64,000 nt of DNA from Isochrysis galbana (GCA_018136815.1 CM030937.1:4772226-4836225), one strand, 5' to 3'; positions 21,401-30,270 are shown, counted from the stretch's first letter. The notes: generated by a model not told the origin, from the letters alone. Numbers and translations are program-made.

Positions 21401-24400
21401 GGTCGATGGCTTCTACCGTGAGGGGAAGAGGGCTGTCCTCTAGACGAAGCTTGGAGTTGACGTCGCGATAATCTACGCAGAAACGTACGAAGCCATCCTT
21501 CTTAGTGACTAGCACGACTCGAGAGGCCCACGACGAATTTGATTTCCTAATGATGCCCGCGGACTCCATCTTGCAAACTTCGTCCTCTATGATCTTCTCA
21601 CCCTCTCGTCCAACTCTAGACGGTGCGTGGCGGTGAGCTTCGGCTCCAGGGTTGAGCGGTAGCTCTACCTCCATCACGTGAGTGTGATTCGGGTTGGTCG
21701 GGTCAATTGCGAAAGCAGCGATACGTCGGGCCAGTAGACGACGAACTTGTTCACGTTGGGGCATCGAGAGACGGCCTTCGGGGTCGATCTTGGCTGCCTC
21801 GAGGAGCTTACGCTGGTCCTCGTCGAGCGACTCAATCACATCCGGCGAGTTAACGGCCCCGACGCGGCGATATGTTCCAGCGTGAATTTTGAATCGAACC
21901 TGTAGCGAAGCTACAGGATGGAACGACGGAAGGTGTAGAGGTTTGGGGTCAGTGTTGACCACCGTAACCGCGATGGTGTGGTCGGAGTTCGACCTCTCTA
22001 CTTGGGGAATGACGAGAGGAGAGCTATCGATCGTTTCACGCGTAGGGAGTCGGTCCACGAGCATGGCGCAGTCTTCGTGTTCTCGAAGAGCTAGCGGAAT
22101 TCGGACGTGAAACGTTGCCCGATGATAGGCCGGGATCGTGATAGGTTCGTGGGTGTATAGGAGGTACTCGGAGCCACATGATGCCGGCGCTTTGGCGGCA
22201 AACTCATCGGCCGTGCTGAAGAGAGGCTCGGTGACTAGCTGGTTGTCGTTTTTGGTGGCCTGCGGCCCTCGGAAGAAGTCAGTCGTGATTGGGTTCGCGG
22301 AGGTCGGACAGACCTGTGCACAAGTCATGCTGACAGGGACCACCGCTATCGGTGACGTCGAGACGCGAAAGATCGGCGGAGCGTCGGGGCTTGGACTGCC
22401 ATTAACCTCAAGAGGAGCCACCGTGGATGGAGCACCGAGGGTGATAGAGCCGTCCGCGCTGTCGGAGGCGAGCTGAATCGAAGCGGCGTGCGTGGCTAAG
22501 AAGTCGTTCCCGAGCAGCAGCATCGGGTTGCCTTCAATCACCATGAACGTATGACGAAAGAGAAATCCACCGACGGAGAAGACGATTCGAGCCTTGCCTC
22601 GCGTGATAAGAGGCAGGCCGTCCGGACCGTGAAGCGGTGTCACTACGGCTTGTGGCAGCCGCTCGACGCATGCGTCTTTGGGTAGGCTGGACAAGAGGGA
22701 AGTGGTCACGACCGACGGGCCAGCTCCGGTGTCAGCGAGTGTGCTGTTGACCGTGAGAGCGGAGTCGGCTAAGATAACTCCTTCTTTGCCGGTAGCCTCG
22801 CCGGAGCGGCAGACCACTAGGTCTCGAACATATAGGCAATGCCTTGGGTAGGCAGATGGTAGGGTATCCACGACGCTATCCGGTCGGTGCGCGGTCACGT
22901 GTGCGATGGTGTCGGACGGGGACGGGGTTGGTCGACAGCGTGGTTGCTCGGGTGAATTCGTCGTCATGGTGATCGTCGTCTCTTCGGGTAATCCGACTGC
23001 CGCTATCGTGGCAGAGGGTCTAGAGGCGTCGTCCTCGTTGGTAGCGGTGCAGGGTGATAGCTTGGGACTAGTGTATCCCAGGCCTCTCTTGTCGGTGGGG
23101 TGCCTCGGGTGGTCGGACATCTTTTCCCAGTCTTTCTCGAGACGAGCTTGGGCTTCTGTCTTGGGTCTTCGAACTAATGAGGCTAGCTCTTCGGCGCGGA
23201 TGCCTTTGGCTTCCACGAACTCGATCGGCGCTCGGACGGCAGCGGCGAGGTCGGATTCCTCGTCGGCGCCTCGTCCGGCTAGAGCTTGCGCTCTTATTTC
23301 GTCAGCGGTTTCGAGCGTGACGTTGGACCATTTCTGGTCCCCGTTCACTCCGAATGATTGCCATTGTTGGCGCCGCTTCCGGAGAGTCGTCGGCGTCGTC
23401 GGACGCGGCGAGCTCGCGCGTGCCGGAGGCGGGGCGGTCCATGGAGAGAATGGGTCGTGGAGAGTAGACTCGGAGGCGTAGAGTGGCGTGTCGTTGTCGT
23501 GGTTATCGTGGGTTTCTTTTTGGTCTTCGTGGTTGTCTGACTCGGGAGTAGCTGGACAGGAAACAACGGGGTCGGAAGAAACTTCACTAGATTCCCTCCC
23601 CCTCTCATAACGATGAAGAGCCGACCACGGCTCGTATGCGGTAGCCTCAGTCGAGCTAAGGGAAGGCCGGTCCGATAGGCTGCGCCGCGCGCAAGCGAGT
23701 AGCTCCAACGCGGACAGTTTCTTCGTCGATGGCTGGTCTCCCTGTTGGCTCAAATGTCGAAGAAGAACAGGCATCCAATGGGTCGCCATCGCTCCAGCTA
23801 CACCGACGTAGGTGCGGCTGCGAAGAGCGCCACGGTGCGGTGAAGGAGAGAGGTTAGCCATGGCCGACTCACGGCCATCCACGACGCAGGTTGGCTGGAG
23901 AGGCGGCAGCCCTTTGGTGAGGTACAACCCGGTGGCTTTCTGGTGTCCAGTGCCGTGCTCCCAGGGTTGGACGAATTGGGTCGGGGTCAACCCCCCGACT
24001 AAACGGCGAGCTTCCGCATGCATCCGAGGGTTCTCAACCGCTACAAACGGAGCAGTGGCGGAGGCCATTGACTTGAAGACGCGGGCGGCCGACTCAAGAG
24101 CGGCACGACGTCCGGGTTCTTGGGAGAGCCATTGACTGCTGACGGCGGAGAGGTACGTGCAGGGCGGGTGGGCGATGACTAGGTCCCAACCTAGGTTTTG
24201 GACATGAAGCGCGTCGCCTTGGAAGTGGGGCACGTAGTCAATCTCGGAAGGATACAAATCGCACGTAGCTACATCAGCTCCGGCGAGTAGGAACATGGAG
24301 GAGACGACGCCGCTAGTCTCACCAACGACGAGAACTCGTGGGGCGTGACAGCCAGAAGTCAGCCCGTCTTGGACTTGTTGACTCGTCTTCGTGAGCTCAG

Positions 24401-25466
24401 CGCAAAGCTCATCGAAGTGCTTGGGTAGCGCGGCGGCAGGCGAGGCTAAGGTGCCACTGCGCGGCCGGCGGAGCTCTTGGGCTGCCTCCGTGAGGTGCCG
24501 AGGTAATACCACCGCAGAGCCGCTCGCTCGTGCACGAAGAGAGGCGAGAGCGTGGAGAGCGGGTGACGGGGTATCATCGCGGGAGCCGACATCGGAGTTG
24601 TTTCGAGAGGAATCGAAGGACTGGATTGCGGACGCATTGATCGCTGCCACGCGCATGATGGCGGTGGCAGTGGTATCGAGAGGCAGGCAGTGCTTGGAGG
24701 CTGCGACCGGTGGCCGCGGCGACGTAGGACGAATAGAAGAAGACTCGGATATCGACGACGTGGAGACGGGCTCAGAGGACGGGATTGACGAAGAAACTCG
24801 GAGAAGTGGGGTGTCGGATTGCGGCGACGGACGCCGCGGCCGCGAGACCACCGGTGAGAGACATGAAGGACATGGCTTAGAGACTCGGTTGGGCTGGCTC
24901 AATGGGCGTAGAAGCTCGGTTTGGGAGGCGGCCGTTCCTCGACGTGCAAGGGAGTTGTGGTCACTCTCCATGGTCACGTCGGGAGAGGAATCGGGCCAGG
25001 CATCGACTTCGTTGCAATCTGTCGTCGGCGGGGTCGGCGCCGGCGAAAGAAGGGACGTGGCTGTCGTAGAAGCCGGCTGCGGGGAAGGCTGAGGCCAGGG
25101 TGGTGGCTCTGCGGCAGCGGCTGGCGTGGGTGGTGGCCGAAGAGGTTCTGCAATGCGAAGCATTCTTCGGAGGACTTGGCTCGGGCTAGCGGGTGGATGG
25201 ACCGCTGAAATTACGGTGGATTCAGACTCGAATTCGGAAGACTCGGCGACTTCAAGAGGGGCTAGGAGACGGCTGTGCCAGCTCCTCCATGGCTCTCGGT
25301 TGATGGGGTGGCGTGGGAACGCCGGTGGTCGACCGCAGACTCCGCGGTGACGTTGATTTGTGCTCGGACTCGTCGTTCCTAGCGTGCTGGACGCCAAAAA
25401 CAGGGCTAATTTTCGAAATGGGAACGGACGGGGCCGGCCCAAAGGTGAAGCCCCCTGGCGTCGCAA
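18450..25466 (-). CDS. Ty3/gypsy chromovirus polyprotein with an embedded DNA-methyltransferase-like domain, 2338 aa
   Basis: A single uninterrupted frame. Order: Ser/Pro-rich linker (1-370), DNA-methyltransferase-like domain (about 375-570), linker, aspartic protease with ADTGA (D912), reverse transcriptase with LPFGVQSGP and YLDD (1435-1438), RNase H with KTDGASKLG near 1600, integrase with the HHCC finger (HDHLGHPG...CHEC) near 1875, catalytic aspartates in VVYCDI and RTDAGSN and glutamate in LVERAQQ near 2040, then a chromodomain (EYLVEELLDRK, YLVKWRGYP, ATWE) at about 2232-2268. All catalytic motifs are intact and 7 kb is open, so this copy is young. The chromodomain marks it as a chromovirus. 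It lies behind gag (26644-28209) with a differently framed linker between, so frameshifting or splicing would be needed to make Gag-Pol. The real start of pol is uncertain. Confidence 0.92.
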   Translation of the reverse strand: MRRQGASPLGRPRPFPFRKLALFLASSTLGTTSPSTNQRHRGVCGRPPAFPRHPINREPWRSWHSRLLAPLEVAESSEFESESTVISAVHPPASPSQVLRRMLRIAEPLRPPPTPAAAAEPPPWPQPSPQPASTTATSLLSPAPTPPTTDCNEVDAWPDSSPDVTMESDHNSLARRGTAASQTELLRPLSQPNRVSKPCPSCLSPVVSRPRRPSPQSDTPLLRVSSSIPSSEPVSTSSISESSSIRPTSPRPPVAASKHCLPLDTTATAIMRVAAINASAIQSFDSSRNNSDVGSRDDTPSPALHALASLRARASGSAVVLPRHLTEAAQELRRPRSGTLASPAAALPKHFDELCAELTKTSQQVQDGLTSGCHAPRVLVVGETSGVVSSMFLLAGADVATCDLYPSEIDYVPHFQGDALHVQNLGWDLVIAHPPCTYLSAVSSQWLSQEPGRRAALESAARVFKSMASATAPFVAVENPRMHAEARRLVGGLTPTQFVQPWEHGTGHQKATGLYLTKGLPPLQPTCVVDGRESAMANLSPSPHRGALRSRTYVGVAGAMATHWMPVLLRHLSQQGDQPSTKKLSALELLACARRSLSDRPSLSSTEATAYEPWSALHRYERGRESSEVSSDPVVSCPATPESDNHEDQKETHDNHDNDTPLYASESTLHDPFSPWTAPPPARASSPRPTTPTTLRKRRQQWQSFGVNGDQKWSNVTLETADEIRAQALAGRGADEESDLAAAVRAPIEFVEAKGIRAEELASLVRRPKTEAQARLEKDWEKMSDHPRHPTDKRGLGYTSPKLSPCTATNEDDASRPSATIAAVGLPEETTITMTTNSPEQPRCRPTPSPSDTIAHVTAHRPDSVVDTLPSAYPRHCLYVRDLVVCRSGEATGKEGVILADSALTVNSTLADTGAGPSVVTTSLLSSLPKDACVERLPQAVVTPLHGPDGLPLITRGKARIVFSVGGFLFRHTFMVIEGNPMLLLGNDFLATHAASIQLASDSADGSITLGAPSTVAPLEVNGSPSPDAPPIFRVSTSPIAVVPVSMTCAQVCPTSANPITTDFFRGPQATKNDNQLVTEPLFSTADEFAAKAPASCGSEYLLYTHEPITIPAYHRATFHVRIPLALREHEDCAMLVDRLPTRETIDSSPLVIPQVERSNSDHTIAVTVVNTDPKPLHLPSFHPVASLQVRFKIHAGTYRRVGAVNSPDVIESLDEDQRKLLEAAKIDPEGRLSMPQREQVRRLLARRIAAFAIDPTNPNHTHVMEVELPLNPGAEAHRHAPSRVGREGEKIIEDEVCKMESAGIIRKSNSSWASRVVLVTKKDGFVRFCVDYRDVNSKLRLEDSPLPLTVEAIDRLSSGQGNLDSLFLCTLDLASGFWGIPIKESDKHITAFTTHRGKYEFNYLPFGVQSGPSYMCRLMDAVLGGLAWEICMPYLDDVGAWSTGVGDSLQAREESSFQQMLHRLDLVLERLIWAGLTCKMSKCVFFATSAEYLGHVVSREGLRMDPKKVEAVSKIDPTQINSIEAVRSFLGLCSYYRRFIRRFAIRAAPLTALTRKGCDVPVESQTEACRQAIEDLKQAICEEPVLAPPRDDRPFLVKTDGASKLGIAGVLAQKDDEGRERVVAYYGRSLSPAERHWTVTEIELLAALESIRNWRPYLWGRHFTLVVDHSALRWLHTMKDQVTGGPASRLMRWVLKLAEYRFDVVHKPGVTHWDADGLSRLVALEPDHDPLHLEESDVHSFDSSEIHDIVAAAVTSSTLTARRQQANDRLARQASESSESITSSYLDVGVPHADELRQALSTDEFASSIISELESILPKASSSIDSSSSSKKRSRFLLRDGLLYYRSSEAEEAPLRLYIPESLRDTYLRAYHDHLGHPGATRMTTLLRSRVYWPGLSASVSEYVRECHECTLGKPLPRPLAHPSGLSIGSYPFDVVYCDILSMAPTHDFVSGRSGFDKLIVFVDSLSRWIEAEPCNGNPSSAKCLDVFMRLIVSRYGVPRQLRTDAGSNLCSRLVDLILKATGTDLSTTEAYRHEGVGLVERAQQTLLTMTRVSNEGGAHWVDHLPFLLMSMRATAGRVVPKSPAAILFGRELRLPAQLADPAPVLELLPSRPPSDAVTYATELNKKLLESWRSALESTQEAQRESMRSASQKSKLGVTFKPGDRVCRRIPGHANKLQYLYSGPYRVEEAISATRYRLRDLENRQVKDEVHISNLRPYFTVTDSSPLAEDEYLVEELLDRKGDGVSFKYLVKWRGYPRSEATWESRIELLRRCADLVESYDANFDSRPVQPQALSNSNSSSSPSSSSQSNQIPRPIQEPKRIPPDLPSNRTRSRSRS
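23757..24344 (-). other. Phage-type cytosine DNA-methyltransferase-like domain inside gypsy pol
   Basis: Residues about 375-570 of the pol frame read VLVVGETSGVVSSMFLLAG (SAM-binding motif I-like), CDLYPSEIDYVPHFQGDAL, WDLVIAHPPCTYLS, VAVENPRMH, QPWEHGTGHQKATGLYL and SRTYVGVAGAMATHW. PPC with Cys436 and ENP at 478-480 are motifs IV and VI of C5-cytosine methyltransferases. The whole pattern, including the KATGLWL-like and the SRTY..IA.AMA..W end, is that of small methyltransferases common in phages. All key residues are present and the frame is open, which suggests selection or recent gain. Substrate and activity are inferred; an RNA or inactive role is possible. Confidence 0.75.
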
Positions 25467-26643
25467 CCGTCGATGAGGACGAAGCGGACGCTTGTGATGA
25501 CAATAGGGGCACGGTGGCCAGCACCGGTTGGCTCGGTGCGGCCGTAATCTCGGACTCGGTGACGGGCTTGATTACGCGGGCTCGGGATGCACTGTCTTGT
25601 GCAATTGGACTCGGACTCGGAACGGAAACGGAAGGGATCGGCTCGGCGGCGTGCAGCTTGCTGGAGTGGCAGGCCGGCTGCGGCGAGACTCGAAACGGTG
25701 GCTTGGACAAGGACACAGTGGCTGTCGTCGAGGGCTTCGGCGTCAGCTTGTGTTTGGACTCGATACGCGGTGGCTCGTGAAACGGGGCTCGGGTATGGTT
25801 GGAATTCTGGACGTGACCGGAGTTTCCAAATGACTCAGACTCGGGGCGCGGAGGACCGAAGGTGAACACTCCCGCGGAAGGAGTGGTCGTCAGAGGCTCA
25901 GTGGGTGGCTGGAGCTCCGTTAATCCTGCGGTCGACCGCGTGGTAGGACTCGGTGACGTTGTAAACTCGGACTCGGACTCGGACTCGGATGGCTCAGAAC
26001 GGGGTTTGCTCAAAACAGGCTTGGACTCGGACTCGAAAGAAAGTGGGGAGGAACCGGAGAACTGCGCCTCCATCGTCGTAGCGATGGAGACTGGTGATAC
26101 CGGTGATGACTGGACTGGGCTCAGACTCGTAGATGGGCTCGCGGTGGCGTAGGACGAAGAGGGTAATTCTGAACGTGACTTGGACTCGTACTCGTACTCG
26201 GGAGACGTTTTGTGGCTCGGACATGCGAAATTTGATTTGAGAGATTGAAGGTTGGATTGGGCCTGCGGCGGCTGGATTTTCGCAGACCGTGAGGTCTTGG
26301 ACTGTTGATGCTTGGGGAGTGGCGTGGGATAGCGGTTGAGCGGCTTGAGTTGATAGAGAGGCGGTGACGGTTGACTTGGTTTTGAGGACTCGTGCGTGAT
26401 ATCGAGAATCAGGATGGAATTATCGGCATTGGGAGAAATAGGGGCAATCGGCGAGGAGGCAGGAGAAAGAGGGGGATGGAGGTGGCAGGGCTTGTCTGGA
26501 ACTTGGGGAATCTTGGGGTACCGGTTGGGGGCCGTAGAAGTACTCGGCCGTAGCGTAATACGATCTTTTGGTGGGTGGCGTTCAGGCCCACTACCCTGGA
26601 CTGGTAGTGGGGTAACAGCGCGGACGTGGGCCCCGCCGGCGAC
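25467..26643 (-). other. Gag-pol linker of the gypsy element in a second frame
   Basis: A minus-strand frame from 26073 (MEAQFSGSS...) to 25252 overlaps the start of pol. It is Ser/Glu/Pro-rich (SESESESE tracts) and carries FTFGP-type repeats (VFTFGPPRP and GFTFGPAPS), recalling FG peptides of nucleoporins. The acidic Ser-Glu tracts come from tandem gactcg-type DNA repeats at 25960-26030. It has no known domain. It may be an accessory ORF or an in vivo fused part of Gag-Pol. Confidence 0.45.
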
Positions 26644-28209
26644 CTACTGGGCCGGACGGAGAACAACCATCGTGCGGAGGCGGCGGTGGACTTCTGGGTC
26701 GTTACCACACTCGCCACTGCCGCCTTCGCAGAGAAAACGAATGTACGGTTGGCAAACGACGGGGTTATGAGCTCCGTCGCCCGTGCCATACTTCCACAGG
26801 TCTGCCTCGGGCGTACCAGATGGAGCCCGGGGACGAAAGGCGCAGTACGCGCAGCCGTTGGCGTCGGTCCACTCCTTGACGTCGCGGTCTAAGTCGTCGA
26901 GACGCGGCGCCGTCATGGTGGCATCGGAGGGGCGGCAGCGCGTGAGCGCAGCGCGAAGGGCCGGGTGACCCGCGTAACGAGAAATTTGCCAGAAGCGGGC
27001 TCGCGCTCGAGACCAGCTACCTGGATCCCATTCCGAGAGGCCCGAATCGGCCGGAAGCCCAAGGCCGTTCGGAGGGGGCTCACATTGGCGACGAGAAGAC
27101 GTGCTTTTGCCGAGGGGACGGTCAAGAAGTGCGTCCGGTAGCGGAGACGATGCGGAGTAATTCGTAGGTGGAGGAGGAGCCCGACGATTGTCAGCGCCAG
27201 TCGTCTTGCGGTTCGAGTTGTTGTTTTGCGATTTTAATGCCTCGGCCACCGCCGCTTGGACGGCGGCGACCATCGAAGCCGTAGTGTCCACGGGGTTAGA
27301 GGCAGCCTTAGCAACCTTGGCGGTCTTGGTGGGCTTGGAAGTAGTCGCCGGCGGCGTCACGGCGGCGACCGTGGTGACCGACGCTTGTTGTTGGCCAGCG
27401 CGGGCTTGTTCGTACGGGCTCAGGTAGCGCTGGCAGAGGTTGACGCACGAAAGGGCCGAACGAGGGAGCTCGTGGTTCTCGACGCGGAAGCGAGTCTTTG
27501 CAAGACACTCGCCGAACTTGGTCGCGTTATCCACGCCGCGAGCCGCGTCGACCTTGTCGTTCCGGATGATGGACTCGAATCGTTGATTGATATCGTGCGA
27601 CATGTTTGGGTGGTCCCAGACCGTCGTGGCATCCACCTTCGCGTCACCCATCTTGCGGACGTACGCGCGCACCAAATTCTTGGATAACTCTAAGAGATCG
27701 GAGCCGGCTTCACGGGCTACGAGCCTGTCCCACTCCATGGAGGCGGAGTCTTTGGCGAAGCCGGGCACGTTGGCCGCGAAGGTGGCGTCGCACTTGCGGA
27801 GAAGCACGTCGCAGGCCAGCGCGGGGTTGAGAGAGAGGACCGGGTCTTCGGCGAGATCGAGGAGGAAGGCGTAGATCCTTTGGTTGCCGGTGGTGCACAA
27901 GTTGGCGGCCGCTAGCAAGGATGTAAAGATTTCACGGTGGTCGCAGCCGAGCGAGAGGGCGCGCTCGAGCGGCTTGATGAAGGACAGACGAAAATCATTC
28001 CAGGAGGTGGCCGCTGTCTGGACGTTGTCCGAGGCCAGGCCCTTCGGGAACTTGATCTCGGAAAGCTCTTTGCCCATTCGGACTTGGTTCACCTGCTCGG
28101 CCTCCGCGGGCGGACGCGGTCGCTTCGCCAGCGACAGCTCCATGGGTACTGGGGGGGCGCCCGCGGCGGGGGGCCCGAAGGAGAGGTGGGGAGCGGCGGC
28201 GCGCTCCAT
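26644..28209 (-). CDS. Gag-like protein of the gypsy element with a MERA leader, 521 aa
   Basis: Starts at ATG 28209 behind a hairpin. Residues 1-39 are the MERA leader with KRPRPP (29-34), a nuclear-localisation-like motif. Residues about 55-270 are an alpha-helical gag-type region (TSWNDFRLSFIKPLERAL..., then RNDKVDAARGV, LSPYEQARAGQQ). A Lys/Thr/Ala linker follows, and the C-terminus holds a Cys-rich segment (CAYCAFRPR, ADLWKYGTGDGAHNP, FLCEGGSGEC) in place of a classical CCHC knuckle. Its position directly upstream of pol on the same strand makes Gag the natural reading. The frame is intact and stops at 26644-26646. Alternative: ORF1 of a non-LTR element left next to the pol by chance, suggested by the shared leader. 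Confidence 0.75.
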   Translation of the reverse strand: MERAAAPHLSFGPPAAGAPPVPMELSLAKRPRPPAEAEQVNQVRMGKELSEIKFPKGLASDNVQTAATSWNDFRLSFIKPLERALSLGCDHREIFTSLLAAANLCTTGNQRIYAFLLDLAEDPVLSLNPALACDVLLRKCDATFAANVPGFAKDSASMEWDRLVAREAGSDLLELSKNLVRAYVRKMGDAKVDATTVWDHPNMSHDINQRFESIIRNDKVDAARGVDNATKFGECLAKTRFRVENHELPRSALSCVNLCQRYLSPYEQARAGQQQASVTTVAAVTPPATTSKPTKTAKVAKAASNPVDTTASMVAAVQAAVAEALKSQNNNSNRKTTGADNRRAPPPPTNYSASSPLPDALLDRPLGKSTSSRRQCEPPPNGLGLPADSGLSEWDPGSWSRARARFWQISRYAGHPALRAALTRCRPSDATMTAPRLDDLDRDVKEWTDANGCAYCAFRPRAPSGTPEADLWKYGTGDGAHNPVVCQPYIRFLCEGGSGECGNDPEVHRRLRTMVVLRPAQ

Positions 28210-28213
28210 GGCG

Positions 28214-28232
28214 ACCAACTATAAAGTTAGTT
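28214..28232 (-). promoter_or_regulatory. MERA-leader hairpin upstream of gypsy gag
   Basis: Minus strand aactaact-ttat-agttggt: a stem of seven pairs including one T-G (U-G in RNA) pair, four bases before ATGGAGCGCGCC. The seventh pair is C-G here and G-C in the copies at 53388 and 55571, so the stem is kept while the sequence changes. Confidence 0.65.
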
Positions 28233-28789
28233 CGGTTGTTTAGGGGTTAAGGTTGGGTAGTAGGGAGGTACACTAGCAAGCTGCCTCACGCCGTGTACGT
28301 AGCGGGAATTTTTAAGAAGATTTTTTTTTCTCTCGTCGTATTCGATAGGTCTCTTGGAATCCTGCGTAGCAAGATTGCCCCTCGTTTCCGTTATGGTGCG
28401 ATTCCCGTTCCAGACGAGATCGCCGACGGATCGCCCTTTGATCGTCGTCCGTCGTTGTCTGATCGGAGTGTTTGGGTTTGATTTCAGTCGAGTTATGTGA
28501 GAAAGTCGTGGGGCGAGAGTCAGAGTGGTTTCGTGGGTATCTCTGTCCGTCGTCTTGTCGCCAGCCGTCATCCGTCGCTCTCGCTCTCGTCGCTCTCGCT
28601 CTCGTAACACTCATACCCTACGATCCCTCCTCTCCTTGCCAGCCCCTCGCCCCTGCCATCGCAGCACTCCTCTCACTCGCCTCTGGCTGCCTCTCGCCGC
28701 TCGTTCGATGTGGCTCTCGCCGCCGTCCTCGCCCTCGCCCTCGCCCGCCTGCCCGCCTTCCTCTGCTGACGTACCGACTACCTGGGGGA
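28233..28789. other. Stretch upstream of gypsy gag, no 5' LTR recognised
   Basis: No gene supported. It contains one arm of a 40-bp inverted repeat (28285-28324), a T9 run, and at 28560-28610 repeated cgctctcgctctcg ending cgtaaca. A similar block ending cgtaaca occurs at 54815-54850. I could not find a second copy of the sequence starting TGTTGTATTCC, so the expected 5' LTR is not visible. Confidence 0.4.
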
Positions 28790-29057
28790 GATAGCCGACA
28801 CCGGAAATGTAGCGAACGCGGGAGAGATCCAATATTACCACCCGCCAGCCAGATGGGAGGGCGGATTTAAAGGCCCAAGATACATGGAGTACCCCTTGGC
28901 GGACGAATACGCCATACTAAAAGGAAAAGTCGCGCTAGACGCAATATCAGTCGCAGATCTTACCAAGGCCGCGCTTAAAGCGACACGAAGCAACGCCCCG
29001 CAAGCGGCGAAAACAACATGGACCAAGATCCAAGATCTGCAAACCTGGACTTGAGGC
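28790..29057 (+). pseudogene. LINE ORF2 C-terminal fragment
   Basis: Reads PPARWEGGFKG, MEYPLADEYAILKGKVALD and TTWTKIQDL. The LINE at 44.5-47.5 kb has PPARWGEGYKS, LEYPLADENTLDGKTPLD and TKWEEKLQI at the same spacing (46377-46580). The frame ends in stops after 29040; no RT core is present. At 29037-29055 a 19-mer (ctgcaaacctggacttgag) is identical to 18043-18061 near the gypsy LTR, suggesting a second insertion junction. Confidence 0.65.
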
Positions 29058-29299
29058 TCAGCACTCGCCAAACAGCACGTCGCGGGAGGACTGGCACGTC
29101 CACGCGCCCCGCGCGTTCTGCGCGTACACGCAGCGGACGCAGCCGGCCGAGCAGTCGTAGGCGTAGAGGCCACCGGGGGCCACCTGCACTTTTGTACTAT
29201 AATATGGGGGTCCTGCAAGTAGAACTTATAGCGTCCATATGGATGGGGGTAGTTGCCGAAAAAACAACCAAACTTGAGGTTGCACCCTCTTACCACGGT

Positions 29300-29815
29300 G
29301 CCTCCATCGTCTTTGCCGTTGTCGCCATCACCGCCGCTGCCGTCACCGCCGCCGTCGCTACAACCACAGTTGCCACCACCCTCGAGACCGCCCCATTCGC
29401 TACACCCTCCACCTTCGCTGCCGCCGCTGTCACAACCGACGTTGCTCCTTCGCCGTCTGCCCAACCGCCACCACCAAATTCAGCTCCCGCACTCTCGCCT
29501 CCTTCTCCCTCGCCCTTACCCAGCTCCCTACCCAACCATCTTCGCCATCTCCTCCTTCGTTCTCTCCTCGCGTCTTGCCGCCTCCGTCGGCCCCTTCGCC
29601 GTCACCACCGCCACCCTCCTATCTCTCCACTTCCTCCCTCGCCACCTTCCTTGATCCCGCAGGCCCCCGACCCCGCCCTGGCCTCGAAATATCGCCTCGT
29701 CCTCGCTACCCCGGTCCCTGTCCCCTCCCCCCTCCCCTCCCCGCACGCAGGCAAGCGCACCTCCTTCACTCGCCCTCTCCTTCACTGTGTGAGCCCTCCT
29801 GCCACCTTGACCTTC
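29300..29815 (-). repeat. Repeat family E, free copy
   Basis: Shares long near-identical blocks with 38371-38869, for example gcctccatcgtctttgccg, ttgccgtctgcccaaccgcc-type blocks and ccttcactgtgtgagcc at the ends. Minus-strand translation is Gly/Asp-rich (GGNCGCSDGGGDGSGGDGD) and identical in both copies in that segment. At 38 kb the copy lies exactly between a splice donor and acceptor. Here no flanking exon was recognised, though AAG|GTGGCAG resembles the donor junction of the other copy. Confidence 0.7.
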
Positions 29816-30261
29816 GTCACACCTCGCCTCCTCCGGCCACCCACCACTCCCCTTCCTCACCGCCGACTCCTTCAGTGCACCCTTAGCTGTTGGGAATCCC
29901 TGCCAAGAAGCTGGCCCCCCCTTTCCCTCCCCCACCCCAGGCGCCGCCATCCATCGCCGCCGGGCCCCGCGTGCCCCGTCTTCGGTGGCGTGTGATCATG
30001 TGATCATGTGGTGGTGTCTTACCGGTAGAAATTGTAGTTTTGTAGAGCGTCTTGTTGGCTAGCATCCCTACGAGTAGCCACATGCTATGGGCTATGGACT
30101 ATGGAAGGAGCTCACAATTGAGCATGAGTCGGTTGTCCGAGAAAAACTCCATAATATTCTTAGCAACCGCACTCGCGGCGCATGAATCACTTCCTACACG
30201 TAGTATACTTTCTACACCCCCACTCCCCCGTCCCTAGATGGGAAAAACAGGGAAGGGGGGG
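29816..30261. other. Repeat-rich spacer
   Basis: No gene supported. 30150-30235 (atattcttagcaac...ctacacgtagtatact, then C-rich) has a diverged relative at 31780-31850 (atattcttaccaca...ttacacgtagcatact, then C-run), a minor dispersed repeat. Confidence 0.4.
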
Positions 30262-30270
30262 AAAATCTTC

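Noticed and set aside
18450-25466. Reading the pol ORF as a virus integrated in the host
   Set aside because: No envelope-type ORF is seen; gag, pol and chromodomain order is that of an ordinary chromovirus retrotransposon.
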